This document shows, piece after piece, positions 1 to 9,502 of a stretch of 64,000 bases of DNA; position 1 is the first letter of the stretch, and each line of letters starts with the position of its first letter. A model generated the notes under the pieces. It saw nothing but the letters and a program-made list of their open reading frames with translations. It did not search any database and was not told the DNA's origin. Source of the stretch: Roseomonas sp. OT10 (GTDB lineage: Bacteria; Pseudomonadota; Alphaproteobacteria; Acetobacterales; Acetobacteraceae); NCBI RefSeq assembly GCF_020991085.1, contig NZ_CP087719.1, positions 3,740,001 through 3,804,000 of the forward strand. Direction: 5' to 3'. Made by a program: the position numbers and the translations under genes.

Positions 1-435
1 GCCGGAGAGCAGGATGGTCGGCAGGTCCACGCTGGCCGCGCCCATCAGCAGCGAGGGCGTCGTCTTGTCGCAGCCGGCCAGCAGCACCACCCCGTCCATC
101 GGGTTGCCGCGGATGGCGCATTCCGCGTCCATGCTGGCGAGGTTGCGGAACAGCATGGTGGTCGGGCGCAGGTTGCTCTCGCCCGGCGAGAAGACGGGGA
201 ACTCCAGCGGGAAGCCGCCCGCCTCGTAGACGCCGCGCTTCACGAACTCGGCGAGCTGGCGCAGGTGGCCGTTGCAGGGGGTGAGGTCGGAGAAGGTGTT
301 GGCGATGCCGATCACCGGCCGCCCGTCGAACATGTGGCTGGGATGGCCCTGGGACTTCATCCAGCTGCGCGGGATGAAGCCGTGGCTGCCCTCGGCGCCG
401 AACCAGGCGCGGCTGCGTCGCGGCTTGTCGCTCAC
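1..435 (-). CDS. IlvD/Edd-family dehydratase (partial, C-terminus off the left edge)
   Basis: The first 145 residues of a dihydroxy-acid/sugar-acid dehydratase of the IlvD/Edd family, which dehydrates hydroxy acids using an Fe-S cluster. Family motifs are visible: NTFSDLTPCNGHL, the segment PVFSPGESNLRPTTMLFRNL, and LAGCDKTTPSLLMGAAS, whose Cys is an expected cluster ligand. The start is GTG at 435-433, chosen because it forms a GTGA overlap with the stop of the upstream amidohydrolase, which suggests translational coupling. It is the last visible gene of the LacI-controlled operon. Operon company (RraA-like aldolase, amidohydrolase) favours a sugar-acid or organic-acid dehydratase over the branched-chain amino acid enzyme, but the substrate cannot be read from this fragment. 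Confidence 0.85.
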   Translation of the reverse strand, partial: MSDKPRRSRAWFGAEGSHGFIPRSWMKSQGHPSHMFDGRPVIGIANTFSDLTPCNGHLRQLAEFVKRGVYEAGGFPLEFPVFSPGESNLRPTTMLFRNLASMDAECAIRGNPMDGVVLLAGCDKTTPSLLMGAASVDLPTILLSG

Positions 436-1286
436 GGCGCCGTCCCGTGCCACCAGTGCTCGAAGGGATTGGAGTGCATGATCGCCTGGATGGTCGCGTC
501 GGAGACGCGGGGCAGGCTAGTGCCCTCGACGAGGTGGTTGGCGCGGCGCAGCCCTTCCAGGCTCTCCTCCACCTCAGCATAGGGGAAGTCCGTGCCCCAG
601 AAGATCTTGTTGCGGTCGGCGACGCCGTATTCCTGGGCGGAGACCAGCATGTTCCAGAACTGCCAGGGCCGGTAGTGCAGCGCCGAGACCTCCGCATAGA
701 CGTTCGGGTTCTTGCGGATCACGGCGATGCACTCGTCCATCCAGGGATGGCCCATATGCGCCATGACGATCTTCAGGTCCGGATGGCGCCGCGCCAGCTC
801 GTCCACATGGATCGGGCGGCCGAATTCCAGCGGCGCGTTGTTGGCGTAGGTGGTGCCCATGTGCATGGTCAGCGGCAGGTCGTGCCTCAGGCAATGCGCG
901 ATCACCGGCTCCAGCCGCGGGTCGAGCACGCTGACGCCGTTGTAGATGGGGCCGAACTTCACCCCGCGCAGGCCCAGCGTGCCGGTGGCGTGGCGCAGCA
1001 GCTCCATCACGTCCGCCCGGCGCGGATCGGCATAGGCGAATCCGACGCAGCGGCCGGGGTCCAGCGCCATCAGCCGGGCGGTGACCTCGTCATCCCCCTC
1101 CACCCCGGCGCTGTCGCCGTAGCGCAGCGAGAAGGCGATGTAGCGGTCCACCCCCGTCATCGACGCCTTCACCCGTTCGGGCGTGGCGCAGGGATCGACG
1201 CCGCCGCTGCGGCTCGCCGTCTGCGCCTTCAGCAACGGCAGGATATGCGCGTCCTCGTAGACGTTGACGTGGCAGTCGACGATCAT
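432..1286 (-). CDS. Amidohydrolase-2 family metal-dependent hydrolase
   Basis: A 284-residue protein of the amidohydrolase_2 (COG2159, TIM-barrel) family, which hydrolyses or decarboxylates cyclic and carboxylic substrates. It begins MIVDCHVNV, where DxHxN/H corresponds to the first metal-binding motif. HMGTTYANNAPLEF, VMAHMGHPW (His motif) and WGTDFPYAE (the C-terminal Asp of the metal site) follow in order. The start at 1286 lies 2 bases beyond the RraA stop, so the two genes are tightly coupled, and its own stop overlaps the GTG start of the dehydratase. Position between an aldolase and a dehydratase suggests a lactonase- or hydratase-like step in a catabolic route. The substrate is not determinable from sequence. 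Confidence 0.88.
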   Translation of the reverse strand: MIVDCHVNVYEDAHILPLLKAQTASRSGGVDPCATPERVKASMTGVDRYIAFSLRYGDSAGVEGDDEVTARLMALDPGRCVGFAYADPRRADVMELLRHATGTLGLRGVKFGPIYNGVSVLDPRLEPVIAHCLRHDLPLTMHMGTTYANNAPLEFGRPIHVDELARRHPDLKIVMAHMGHPWMDECIAVIRKNPNVYAEVSALHYRPWQFWNMLVSAQEYGVADRNKIFWGTDFPYAEVEESLEGLRRANHLVEGTSLPRVSDATIQAIMHSNPFEHWWHGTAP

Positions 1287-1288
1287 GC

Positions 1289-1960
1289 TCAGAGGATCCC
1301 GTGCCGGGCGAAGACCTCGGCCAACGACTGGCCTTCCTGCAGCTCGCGCAGCGTCGTCCGCTCGCCGGCCAGCTTCTCCGCGGCCCGGCGCAGCGCCTCC
1401 GCCTCCGCCTCGCGCGGCACCACCACCACACCGTCGGCATCGCCCAGGACCAGGTCGCCGCTGCGGACCTTCACGCCCGCGCATTCGACCGGCACGTCGA
1501 TGGCCGCGACCCTGCCGCGCCCCTTGCTGTCCAGCGGCGCGATGCCGCCATGGAAGACGGGGAAGCCCATGGCCCGGATCGCCTTGATGTCGCGCACCGC
1601 GCCGTCCATCACCGCGCCCGCCGCGCCGCGCCCCTTGGCCGCCGTGCTCAGCAGCTCGCCCCAGGGGGCGATGCGGCCGCCCGTGCCGCAGGCGAAGACG
1701 GGAATCTCGCCCGGGCGCAGCCCGTCGATCAGGGCGATCTCCAGCTCGTAGGGGTTCTCGCCCTCCGTGTGGTGCCAGACCTCCTGGTACAGCGCGGTGC
1801 GGGCGCGGCCCAGCATCACCAGCGCGTCGTCCAGCGGCCGGATGCGCGCGGCCAGCGCCTGGTGCATCAGCCCCATGCCGTCCAGCACGTCGGAGAGCAG
1901 CGCGGCGAAGAGCGGCGTGCGCTTCGGGTCCAGCAGCGTGTCGAGTTCCGTATCCGTCAT
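1289..1960 (-). CDS. RraA-like 4-hydroxy-4-methyl-2-oxoglutarate aldolase family protein
   Basis: A 223-residue protein of the RraA/HMG-aldolase superfamily (class II pyruvate aldolases, or RNase E inhibitors in enterobacteria). The core ALLSDVLDGMG, the segment GELLSTAAKGRGAAGAVMDGAVRDIKAIR (G-x-x-x-D-G-x-x-R-D signature) and GDLVLGDADGVVVVPREA are typical. The start at 1960 (MTDTEL) is preferred because GCGAGG precedes it. The frame is open to another ATG at 2017, only 8 bases from the operator, which would add 19 residues. It is the first gene of the operon downstream of the LacI operator. In a catabolic operon the aldolase or decarboxylase role is more likely than RNase regulation. Confidence 0.85.
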   Translation of the reverse strand: MTDTELDTLLDPKRTPLFAALLSDVLDGMGLMHQALAARIRPLDDALVMLGRARTALYQEVWHHTEGENPYELEIALIDGLRPGEIPVFACGTGGRIAPWGELLSTAAKGRGAAGAVMDGAVRDIKAIRAMGFPVFHGGIAPLDSKGRGRVAAIDVPVECAGVKVRSGDLVLGDADGVVVVPREAEAEALRRAAEKLAGERTTLRELQEGQSLAEVFARHGIL

Positions 1961-2022
1961 GCGCCTCGCCATCGGGTCGTCGGGTGCGCGGCCGGCGGGG
2001 TAGGCTGCCCGCCTCATCGCCC

Positions 2023-2042
2023 ATGCTTTATCGTTAAAGCGT
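2023..2042. promoter_or_regulatory. LacI-family operator between the regulator and its operon
   Basis: The 16-bp core GCTTTATCGTTAAAGC at 2025-2040 is palindromic except for one base pair and has the central CpG typical of LacI/PurR operators. It lies just downstream of the lacI-type stop and upstream of the RraA-like start. A TTGACA at 2067-2062 (minus strand) is a possible -35, but no -10 sits 17 bases downstream of it, so only the operator is claimed. Confidence 0.7.
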
Positions 2043-2063
2043 GCGACCCGGCGCCGGCGCCTG

Positions 2064-3128
2064 TCAAGCGGATTCGCCGGGCCGCAACGTCACCGGCAGC
2101 ACGATCTCCGCCGCCGGGAAGGCCCCGGCCAGCCGCGCCAGCACGGCCTCCCCCGCGCGCATCCCGACCTCGTAGGCGGGCGAGACGATGGTGGTCAGGC
2201 TCGGCTCGGCATAGCGGAAGACGGAGAAGCCGTTGAAGCCGGCCACGCGGGTGCGCCCCGGCACCTCCACCCCCCGGTCGCGCAGCAGCCGCATCGCCGC
2301 CAGCGCCATCTGGTCGTTGCCGCCGACCACCGCATCCGGGACGCCATGGCGGTCCAGCCAACGCCCCACCGCCTCCCGGGTGTCCTCCCAGCCCTCGTTG
2401 CCGCAGCGCAGGATGGCCAGGCGCGCCTTGCGCCCCAGGCCCTGGGCCAGCCCGGCGGCGCGCTGGCTCTGCGCGTCCCATTCCGCGTCCGGGCGCAGCA
2501 CCAGCACGCGCGGCGCCTCCGGCAGGCGCGGCCGCAGGTGCTCGCCGAGAAGCACCCCGCCGCCCTGGTCGTCCTGCCGCACCAGGCAGCAATCGGGCAG
2601 GCCGCCCTGCGTCTCCTGCAACAGCACCACCGGCTGGCGCAGCGCGGCCACGGCCTCCAGCGCCGCGGCCCGGGCCGCGGCGCTGCCGGAGAGCAGGACG
2701 CAGAGCGCATCCGTCTCCACCCGCGCCAGCAGCGGCGCCTGCCGCCCCAGCGCGGCGGGCCGCGCCCCCTGCACCAGCAGCGACAGCCCCTGCGCCGAGG
2801 CCACGTTGCCCAGCCCGGCCGCGAGGTTGCTGGTGAAGGGATCGCGCAGGAAGTCCGGCTGCTGGTCCACGATCAGCAGCCCGATGGTGCCGTGCGTGGC
2901 CGTGCGCAGCCGCCGGGCGCTGGCATGCGGGCGGTAGCCCAGCGCCTCGGCGCAGGCCAGGACGCGCGCCCGGGTGTCCTCGGCCGCCCCGGCCCGGCCC
3001 CGCAGCACGTTGGACACCGTCATCATCGACACGCCCGCCGCCCGCGCCACGTCGCGCAGCGTGCCCCGGGCGGTCTCCCCGGCCGGGCGGGCATCCTGCT
3101 GGGGCGGGGCGGGGGGGGTCCGGGTCAC
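2064..3128 (-). CDS. LacI-family transcriptional regulator
   Basis: A 354-residue repressor. Residues about 20-75 form the LacI helix-turn-helix and hinge: [23 protein letters not shown], then [26 protein letters not shown]. The rest is a periplasmic-binding-protein-like sensor domain ([49 protein letters not shown]), a normal length for the family. The N-terminus is a little long and proline-rich, so a slightly later start is possible. It is co-directional with and immediately upstream of the RraA-amidohydrolase-dehydratase operon, and the palindrome at 2025-2040 is its likely site. The inducer is probably a pathway intermediate (inference). Confidence 0.93.
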   Translation of the reverse strand: MTRTPPAPPQQDARPAGETARGTLRDVARAAGVSMMTVSNVLRGRAGAAEDTRARVLACAEALGYRPHASARRLRTATHGTIGLLIVDQQPDFLRDPFTSNLAAGLGNVASAQGLSLLVQGARPAALGRQAPLLARVETDALCVLLSGSAAARAAALEAVAALRQPVVLLQETQGGLPDCCLVRQDDQGGGVLLGEHLRPRLPEAPRVLVLRPDAEWDAQSQRAAGLAQGLGRKARLAILRCGNEGWEDTREAVGRWLDRHGVPDAVVGGNDQMALAAMRLLRDRGVEVPGRTRVAGFNGFSVFRYAEPSLTTIVSPAYEVGMRAGEAVLARLAGAFPAAEIVLPVTLRPGESA

Positions 3129-3358
3129 GTCACGGCCTTCGGTCTGTCGGCGGCCGTGCCGGCCGGGGCTGCCCGCCCGACCATAGGCAGGCCGCGGCGG
3201 GCCGCAAACCGCCGGTCCCGCGGCGCAACCGGGCGGCCTGCGGGGCGGGAGGCTGCCTTGCCCCGGCCCGGGACCCTTGTCCCTCGACGGGAAACGGCCC
3301 GCGCGGTAAGGGCATTGTCCCGCTTCCGTTCCCTGCCCGAGAAGACCAGCGCCGGCCG

Positions 3359-6004
3359 ATGACCAGCAGCAACGACATCCGCGCCACCTTCCTGGACTAC
3401 TTCGCGCGCAACGGCCACCAGGTGGTCGAGAGCAGCCCGCTGGTCCCGCGCAACGACCCGACCCTGATGTTCGCGAACTCGGGGATGGTCCAGTTCAAGA
3501 ACGTCTTCACCGGCCAGGAGAAGCGGCCCTACGTCCGGGCGACGACGGCGCAGAAATGCGTCCGGGCGGGGGGCAAGCACAACGACCTGGACAATGTCGG
3601 CTACACCGCCCGGCACCACACCTTCTTCGAGATGCTGGGGAACTTCTCCTTCGGCGACTACTTCAAGGAACAGGCGATCACCCATGCCTGGACCCTGCTG
3701 ACGAAGGACTTCGCGCTTCCGAAGGACAAGCTGCTCGTCACCGTCTATTCCGAGGACGAGGACGCGGCCGCGCTGTGGCGCAAGGTCGCCGGCCTGCCGG
3801 ACGGCCGGATCATCCGCATCCCGACCTCCGACAATTTCTGGCGCATGGGCGATACCGGCCCCTGCGGCCCCTGCTCGGAAATCTTCTACGACCATGGCGC
3901 GCACATCCCCGGCGGCCCGCCCGGCAGCCCGGACGAGGATGGCGACCGCTTCATCGAGATCTGGAACCTCGTCTTCATGCAGTACGAGGAGGGGCCGCCG
4001 GGCGTCCGCGCCCCCCTGCCCCGGCCCTCGATCGACACGGGCATGGGGCTGGAGCGCTTCGCCGCCATCCTCCAGGGCAAGCACGACAACTACGATACGG
4101 ACACGCTGCGCGCCCTGATCCTGGCCAGCGCCGAGGCGACCGGGCAGGAGCCGGACGGGCCCTTCCGCGTCAGCCACCGCGTCGTCGCCGACCACCTGCG
4201 CTCCGGCGCCTTCCTGGTGGCGGACGGGGTGCTGCCCTCCAACGAGGGCCGCGGCTACGTCCTGCGCCGCATCCTGCGTCGCGCCATGCGCCACGCCCAC
4301 CTGATGGGCACGCAGGAGCCGCTGCTCTACCGCCTCGTCCCCGCGCTGGTGCGCCAGATGGGCACCGCCTATCCGGAGTTGGTCCGCGCCCAGCCGCTGA
4401 TCGAGGAGACGCTGCGGCTGGAGGAGACGCGCTTCCGCACCCTGCTCGCCCGCGGCCTCGGCCTGCTGGCGGAGGAGACGGCGCGGCTGGGCGAGGGCGG
4501 CACCCTCTCCGGCGAGGTCGCCTTCCGCCTCTACGACACCTACGGCTTCCCGCTGGACCTGACCCAGGACGCGCTGCGCACCGAGGGGCGGGTGGTGGAC
4601 GTGGAGGGCTTCAACGCCGCCATGGCCGAGCAGCGCGAGCGCGCCCGCGCCGCCTGGGCCGGCACGGGCGAGGCCGCGACGGAGACGCTGTGGTTCGACC
4701 TGAAGGAGGCGGTCGGCGTCACCGAGTTCCTCGGCTACTCCACCGAGACGGCGGAGGGCGAGATCCTGGCCATCATCGCCGACGGCAAGGTGGTGGAGAG
4801 CGCCCCGGCCGGCACGGAGGTCGCAGTGGTGCTGAACCAGACGCCCTTCTACGCCGAGAGCGGCGGCCAGGTGGGCGATGCCGGGCTGATCTCGGCGGGC
4901 GACGCCTGCCGCATCGTGGTCCGCGACACCCAGAAGAAGCTGGGCCTCTTCGTGCATCTGGGCACCGTCTCCCATGGCGAGGCGAAGTCCGGCCTCGCCG
5001 TCCAGGCGGAGGTGGACCATGCCCGCCGCGGCGACATCCGCGCCCACCACTCCGCCACCCACCTGCTGCACGAGGCGCTGCGGCGGCGCCTCGGCACCCA
5101 TGTCTCGCAGAAGGGTTCGCTGAACGCGCCGGACCGGCTCCGCTTCGACGTCTCCCAGCCCAGCCCGATGACGCCCGAGGACCTGGCCTGGGTGGAGGGG
5201 GAGGTGAACGCCCGCATCCGCCAGAACACCCCCGTCGTCACGCGGCTGATGACGCCGGAAGCCGCCGTCGAGGCGGGCGCCATGGCGCTGTTCGGCGAGA
5301 AGTACGGCGACGAGGTCCGCGTGGTCGGCATGGGCGAGGACCCGGAGGCCACCGCCAAGCACGGCGTCTACTCGCTGGAGCTGTGCGGCGGCACCCATGT
5401 GAGCCGCACGGGCGATATCGGCCTGTTCAAGATCGTCTCCGAGGGCGCCGTCTCGGCCGGGGTGCGCCGCGTGGAGGCGGTCACCGGCAGCGCTGCCCTC
5501 TCCCTGGTCGAGGGCGCCGAGCGCCAGCTCCGCGAGGCGGCGGCGGCGCTGAAATCCACCACCGCCGAGGTCCCCGCCCGCGTCGCCACCCTGCTGGAGG
5601 AGCGCCGCCGGATGGAGCGCGAGATGGCGGAACTGCGCAAGCAGCTCGCCACCGGCGGCGCGGCCGCGGCGATCGAGGAGGTCGGCGGCCTGCGCCTCGC
5701 GCTGCGCGAGGTGGGCGAGACCCCGCCGCGCGACCTGAAGGGCATCGCCGAGGCCATCCTGAAGGGCGGCACGGCGGATGTGGTGGCCCTGGTCTCCACC
5801 GCCGAGGGCAAGGCCAGCATCGTGGTCGGCGTCGGCGAGGGCGGGAAGGGCAAGGCCGATGCGGTCGCCCTGGTCCGCGCCGCCTCGGCCGCCGTGGGCG
5901 GCAAGGGCGGCGGCGGCCGGCCGGACATGGCCCAGGCCGGCGGGCCGGAGGCGGCGAAGGCCGCCGAGGCGCTGGCCGCGGTTCGCGACGCCCTGGCCGG
6001 CTGA
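3359..6004 (+). CDS. alaS: Alanyl-tRNA synthetase
   Basis: An 881-residue enzyme, the usual length, that charges tRNA-Ala in the cytoplasm. The class II catalytic core begins at the N-terminus ([20 protein letters not shown], then the [11 protein letters not shown] and [18 protein letters not shown] segments). The editing domain has [11 protein letters not shown] near residue 563, and the zinc/editing motif CGGTH lies near residue 675. A glycine-rich C-Ala domain ends the protein ([16 protein letters not shown]). No strong Shine-Dalgarno sequence is visible before the ATG. The 230 bases upstream separate it from the divergent LacI gene, and I see no clear promoter hexamers there. Confidence 0.98.
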   Translation: MTSSNDIRATFLDYFARNGHQVVESSPLVPRNDPTLMFANSGMVQFKNVFTGQEKRPYVRATTAQKCVRAGGKHNDLDNVGYTARHHTFFEMLGNFSFGDYFKEQAITHAWTLLTKDFALPKDKLLVTVYSEDEDAAALWRKVAGLPDGRIIRIPTSDNFWRMGDTGPCGPCSEIFYDHGAHIPGGPPGSPDEDGDRFIEIWNLVFMQYEEGPPGVRAPLPRPSIDTGMGLERFAAILQGKHDNYDTDTLRALILASAEATGQEPDGPFRVSHRVVADHLRSGAFLVADGVLPSNEGRGYVLRRILRRAMRHAHLMGTQEPLLYRLVPALVRQMGTAYPELVRAQPLIEETLRLEETRFRTLLARGLGLLAEETARLGEGGTLSGEVAFRLYDTYGFPLDLTQDALRTEGRVVDVEGFNAAMAEQRERARAAWAGTGEAATETLWFDLKEAVGVTEFLGYSTETAEGEILAIIADGKVVESAPAGTEVAVVLNQTPFYAESGGQVGDAGLISAGDACRIVVRDTQKKLGLFVHLGTVSHGEAKSGLAVQAEVDHARRGDIRAHHSATHLLHEALRRRLGTHVSQKGSLNAPDRLRFDVSQPSPMTPEDLAWVEGEVNARIRQNTPVVTRLMTPEAAVEAGAMALFGEKYGDEVRVVGMGEDPEATAKHGVYSLELCGGTHVSRTGDIGLFKIVSEGAVSAGVRRVEAVTGSAALSLVEGAERQLREAAAALKSTTAEVPARVATLLEERRRMEREMAELRKQLATGGAAAAIEEVGGLRLALREVGETPPRDLKGIAEAILKGGTADVVALVSTAEGKASIVVGVGEGGKGKADAVALVRAASAAVGGKGGGGRPDMAQAGGPEAAKAAEALAAVRDALAG

Positions 6005-6010
6005 GACCCG

Positions 6011-6073
6011 GCCCGCCCGCGAGCGGCGCCGGCGGGCCCCGGCGCCAGGCCCGGGACCCAGGGGGGCCTGGCG
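6011..6073. terminator. Two GC-rich hairpins after alaS
   Basis: GCCCGCC at 6011-6017 pairs with GGCGGGC at 6031-6037, and CGCCAGGC at 6043-6050 pairs with GCCTGGCG at 6066-6073. They follow the alaS stop directly. Neither has a T-tract, so the intrinsic-terminator role is inferred from position only. Confidence 0.35.
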
Positions 6074-6216
6074 AAGGGGGCTTATCGCGATCGAGGCACC
6101 GCGTCGCTCATGGAGGCTTTCCCCCGCGGGGACGGCGCCGGGCCCCGCCGCCCACGCCCCCTGGCGCGGCGCCCCCGGGCGCCATAAGCAGGACAGGGCG
6201 CGATCGCGGAGGGCGG

Positions 6217-8055
6217 ATGCCGGGGCACGACGCAGGGCAGGAGAGGCCGGCACCGGGCGTGGCCGAGGCGACCGCGGCCGCGCCCCTGCCGCTGGATCTC
6301 GTCTTCGACGTCTCGGACCTGGTGCTGCACTTCCACCACCGGCGCATGCCGACGGGCATTCAGCGTGTGCAGTGCGGGCTGGTCGGCGCCGCGCTCCGGG
6401 GCCCGGCGGCAGCGGAGACGCGGCTGGGCTGCGTGGTCTTCAACCCGGATTCCTGTGCCTGGCAGGCCCTGCCGGCGCCGCTGCTGCTGGACCTGATCCG
6501 GCTGTCCGGCACCGGCACGGAGCTTGCGGCACCGGACTGGCAGGCGGCGCTGGAGGCGGCCGATGCGGCGCTGCGCGCCGCGCCGCGCCATGCCTTCGCG
6601 CGCGGGACGATGCTGGTGAACCTGGGCAACTCCTGGGGCCTGCCGGACTACTTCCGCGGCCTGCGTGCCGCCCAGCGCGACAGCGGGCTGCGCTACATCC
6701 CCTTCCTGCACGACTGCGTGCCGCTGGTGGTGCCGGAGCACTGCGAACTGCGCATGGTGCAGGACTATGCCCGCTGGTTCTCCGCCATGGCGGTGCATGC
6801 CCACGGCATCCTGTGCAACTCGCAGAGCACGCTGGCCGAGGGCCGGGACCAGCTCGCCCGCCTCCTGCCGGGGCTCGACCTGCCGATGGGGGTGATCCGG
6901 CTGGATGCCGATCCACGCCCGGACGGCGCCCCGCCCGATCCCGGGGCCCTGGCCGGGCTGCCGGGCTTCCGGCCGGGGCAGCCCTATGCCCTCTTCGTCG
7001 CCACGGTGGAAAGCCGCAAGGACCACCTGCTGGTGTTCCGTGCCTGGCTCTCGCTGATCCGCCGGCTCGGCGCGGCCCGGGTGCCGCAGCTCGTCTGCGT
7101 CGGCCACAAGGGCTGGCACGCCGAGGCGGCGCTGGCCTTCCGCGAGAACAGCCGGGAGCTGCGGCGGCAGGTGGTGCTGCTGCACGACGTGCCGGACAAC
7201 GCCCTGGCCGCGCTCTACGAGGGCTGCCGCTTCACCATCTACAACTCCTTCCACGAGGGCTGGGGCCTGCCGGTCACGGAGAGCCTGGCGCACGGCAAGG
7301 TGCCCGTGGTGCCGCGCCACTCCGCCCTCATCGAGTCCGGCGCGCCCGGCGCCGTCTTCTTCACCCCGCAGCATGAGCCGGAGCTGACGGACACCCTGGA
7401 GCGGCTGATCGCCGAGCCGGGCGCGCTGGAGGCAACGGAGGCGGCGATCCCGCCCGGCGGCGGCCTGCGCCACTGGGCGGTGCTGAAGGACGAGATGCTG
7501 GCGGACCTGCGCGCCATGGCGGCCCGCCCCGCCACCACGCCGGAGAACCGGCTGCAGATCGAGCCTGGCCGGGCCTATGACATGGTGCAGGGCGAGGAGA
7601 CGCAACCCGCCCTGGCCGTGGCGCTGCGCCAGATGCTGCGCGAGGGACCCGGCTGGAACCTGCCCGAGGCGTGGGGCGTCTGGAGCCGCGGCGGCACGGC
7701 GACGCTGGCGGTGCCGCTGCCGGCCGGGGCGAGCGGACGCTGGCGCCTCTACCTCGACATCGTGGCCCCCGTCGGCGGCGGCCCGGTGCATGTCCGGGTG
7801 GAGGCGCTGGGCGAGGAGCTGGCCGGGGGCGAGGTGGCGCCGGCCCGCGGCCAGGGCGGCTGCGTCCTCTCCTTCGACCTGCCGGAGGAGGCGCGGCTGC
7901 TGCTGGCGGAGATCGAGAGCACGCCGTTCCGCCCGGCGGGGGAAATCCGCATCCTGGGCGCCGGGCTGCGCCGGGTGATGCTGTGCCGGGAGGACGACCT
8001 GCTCTCCCGCCTCGGCTGGCTGGAACACCACCAGCTCGCGCCCCTGATCGGCTGA
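6217..8055 (+). CDS. GT4-like glycosyltransferase with an extra C-terminal domain
   Basis: A 612-residue protein. Residues about 1-430 look like a retaining GT-B glycosyltransferase of the GT4 type: YALFVATVESRKDHL near residue 265, then NSFHEGWGLPVTES near residues 342-356 with the E-x7-E donor-site motif, followed by HGKVPVVPRHSALIESG. Residues about 430-612 are an added region, probably beta-rich, that I do not recognise (WRLYLDIVAPVGGGPVHVRVEAL and similar); a carbohydrate-binding or jelly-roll module is a guess. The start at 6217 has GGAGGG at 6208-6213. With the adjoining nucleotide-sugar epimerase it probably acts in capsule, exopolysaccharide or LPS synthesis; the sugar is unknown. 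Confidence 0.85.
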   Translation: MPGHDAGQERPAPGVAEATAAAPLPLDLVFDVSDLVLHFHHRRMPTGIQRVQCGLVGAALRGPAAAETRLGCVVFNPDSCAWQALPAPLLLDLIRLSGTGTELAAPDWQAALEAADAALRAAPRHAFARGTMLVNLGNSWGLPDYFRGLRAAQRDSGLRYIPFLHDCVPLVVPEHCELRMVQDYARWFSAMAVHAHGILCNSQSTLAEGRDQLARLLPGLDLPMGVIRLDADPRPDGAPPDPGALAGLPGFRPGQPYALFVATVESRKDHLLVFRAWLSLIRRLGAARVPQLVCVGHKGWHAEAALAFRENSRELRRQVVLLHDVPDNALAALYEGCRFTIYNSFHEGWGLPVTESLAHGKVPVVPRHSALIESGAPGAVFFTPQHEPELTDTLERLIAEPGALEATEAAIPPGGGLRHWAVLKDEMLADLRAMAARPATTPENRLQIEPGRAYDMVQGEETQPALAVALRQMLREGPGWNLPEAWGVWSRGGTATLAVPLPAGASGRWRLYLDIVAPVGGGPVHVRVEALGEELAGGEVAPARGQGGCVLSFDLPEEARLLLAEIESTPFRPAGEIRILGAGLRRVMLCREDDLLSRLGWLEHHQLAPLIG

Positions 8056-8068
8056 CCGGGGATCGAGG

Positions 8069-9133
8069 ATGGGATCGCATGGCAGGAATCGCATGACGGG
8101 CACGCCGGCAGCGGGCGGCGCGGCGCCGCTGGCGGGGGCGCGGGTGCTGGTCACCGGCGCGGCGGGATTCATCGGCGCGCACCTGGCGCGGCGGCTGCTG
8201 GGGGACGGCGCCACCGTGCTCGGGCTGGACAGCCTGAACGCCTATTACGATCCGGCGCTCAAGCGGGACCGGCTGGCGGCCCTGACCGACCATCCGGCCT
8301 TCGCCTTCCGCCCGCTCGACATCGCGGAACCCGGGGCGCTGGAGGCCGCCTGGGCGGCGTTCCGCCCGGACATGGTCGCGCACCTCGCCGCCCAGGCCGG
8401 CGTGCGGTACTCGCTGAAGGCACCGCGCGACTACGCCCGCGCCAATCTCGACGGCTTCCTGGAGGTGCTGGAGGCGGCGCGTGCCCATCCGGTGCGCCAC
8501 TTGGTCTATGCCTCCTCCTCCTCCGTCTACGGCTCCTCGACCCGTGTGCCGTTCCGCGAGGACGATCCGGTCGACCGCCCCTCCTCCCTCTACGCCGCCA
8601 CCAAGCGGGCGAACGAGCTGATGGCGGCGAGCTACGGCCACCTGTTCGGGCTGCCGCTGACGGGGTTGCGGTTCTTCACCGTCTACGGCCCCTGGGGCCG
8701 GCCCGACATGGCCTATTGGGGCTTCACCCAGGCGCTGTTCGAGGGGCGGGAGATCCAACTCTTCAACCACGGCAAGGTCTGGCGCGACTTCACCTATGTG
8801 GACGAGGTGGTGGAGGCCATTGCCCGCCTCCTCCCCCTCCCCCCCTCCGCCCCCGGGGAGCCGGGGCGGCCGGTGCCGGAGGTGCCGCACCGGATCTTCA
8901 ACATCGGCAACCACACCCCCGTCCCGGTGGGCGAGATGATCGACATCCTGGAGCGCCACACCAACCGCGAGGCGATCCGCCGCGAGGTGCCGATGCAGCC
9001 GGGCGATGTCGAGCGCACCTGGGCCGATGTCTCCGCCCTGCAGGCGGCCGTCGGCTTCGCCCCGCGCACGTCGCTGGAGGAGGGGCTGGGACGCTTCGTG
9101 GCCTGGTATCGGCACTATCACGGCGTCGTCTGA
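8069..9133 (+). CDS. UDP-glucuronate 4-epimerase-like NAD-dependent epimerase
   Basis: An extended short-chain dehydrogenase of 354 residues. The Rossmann motif GAAGFIGAHLA is near the N-terminus, followed by AAQAGVRYSLKAPRDYA, SSSSVYG, the catalytic YAATK, and RFFTVYGPWGRPDMA. The last segment together with the C-terminal YVDEVVEAI and HRIFNIGNH is characteristic of UDP-glucuronate 4-epimerases, which make UDP-galacturonate. The first ATG (8069) has a GGGG seven bases upstream; an alternative ATG at 8093 has AGGA and would give 346 residues. It starts 14 bases after the glycosyltransferase, so the two are probably co-transcribed and supply and use an activated uronic acid for surface polysaccharide. 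Confidence 0.88.
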   Translation: MGSHGRNRMTGTPAAGGAAPLAGARVLVTGAAGFIGAHLARRLLGDGATVLGLDSLNAYYDPALKRDRLAALTDHPAFAFRPLDIAEPGALEAAWAAFRPDMVAHLAAQAGVRYSLKAPRDYARANLDGFLEVLEAARAHPVRHLVYASSSSVYGSSTRVPFREDDPVDRPSSLYAATKRANELMAASYGHLFGLPLTGLRFFTVYGPWGRPDMAYWGFTQALFEGREIQLFNHGKVWRDFTYVDEVVEAIARLLPLPPSAPGEPGRPVPEVPHRIFNIGNHTPVPVGEMIDILERHTNREAIRREVPMQPGDVERTWADVSALQAAVGFAPRTSLEEGLGRFVAWYRHYHGVV

Positions 9134-9199
9134 CGCCTTGCCCGGAATACAGCCACAGGTTGCTGGAGTGTTAACGACCCCTGGCCCCATCCAGGGGGC

Positions 9200-9502
9200 A
9201 TGGACACCACCCCCGACAGCTGGGAACGCCTCCGCGCCGATCGCAGGAAAGCAGTCCGGTCAAGGAAGGATTCAGAGCTTTCAGCGATCATCCTGCGCAT
9301 GATCGCGCTGAACTCGCTCTCCGCCTTCACGCCGGACGTCAGCCCGACCGGCACCCCGGGCGGCGTCGCGCCCGCCCGCCGCCGGGACACCGGCAGCACC
9401 ACGCCGGAGCCCGGACAGGACACGCAGCGCCCGCTGGCCGCAACGCCTGTCCAGGCCGGCAGCATCCTGCCGCGTGGCTCGCTGCTCGACATCCGGGTGT
9501 GA
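9200..9502 (+). CDS. Small hypothetical protein ending at a repeat element
   Basis: A 100-residue reading frame I do not recognise. It begins MDTTPDSWERLRADRRKA, has no signal peptide or membrane segment, a proline-rich middle, and ends SILPRGSLLDIRV. GGGGG just before the ATG is a good ribosome-binding sequence, but it is the 3' arm of a 7-bp stem (CCCCTGG at 9178-9184 with CCAGGGG at 9191-9197). Translation could therefore be controlled by this hairpin, or the hairpin may terminate the epimerase transcript. The stop codon at 9500-9502 is the first three bases of repeat copy A. Coding status is uncertain. Confidence 0.5.
   Translation: MDTTPDSWERLRADRRKAVRSRKDSELSAIILRMIALNSLSAFTPDVSPTGTPGGVAPARRRDTGSTTPEPGQDTQRPLAATPVQAGSILPRGSLLDIRV

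Noticed and set aside
3125-6253. A 1042-codon open frame opposite alaS
   Set aside because: AlaS on the plus strand is complete and unmistakable; the antisense product is low complexity and without family motifs.
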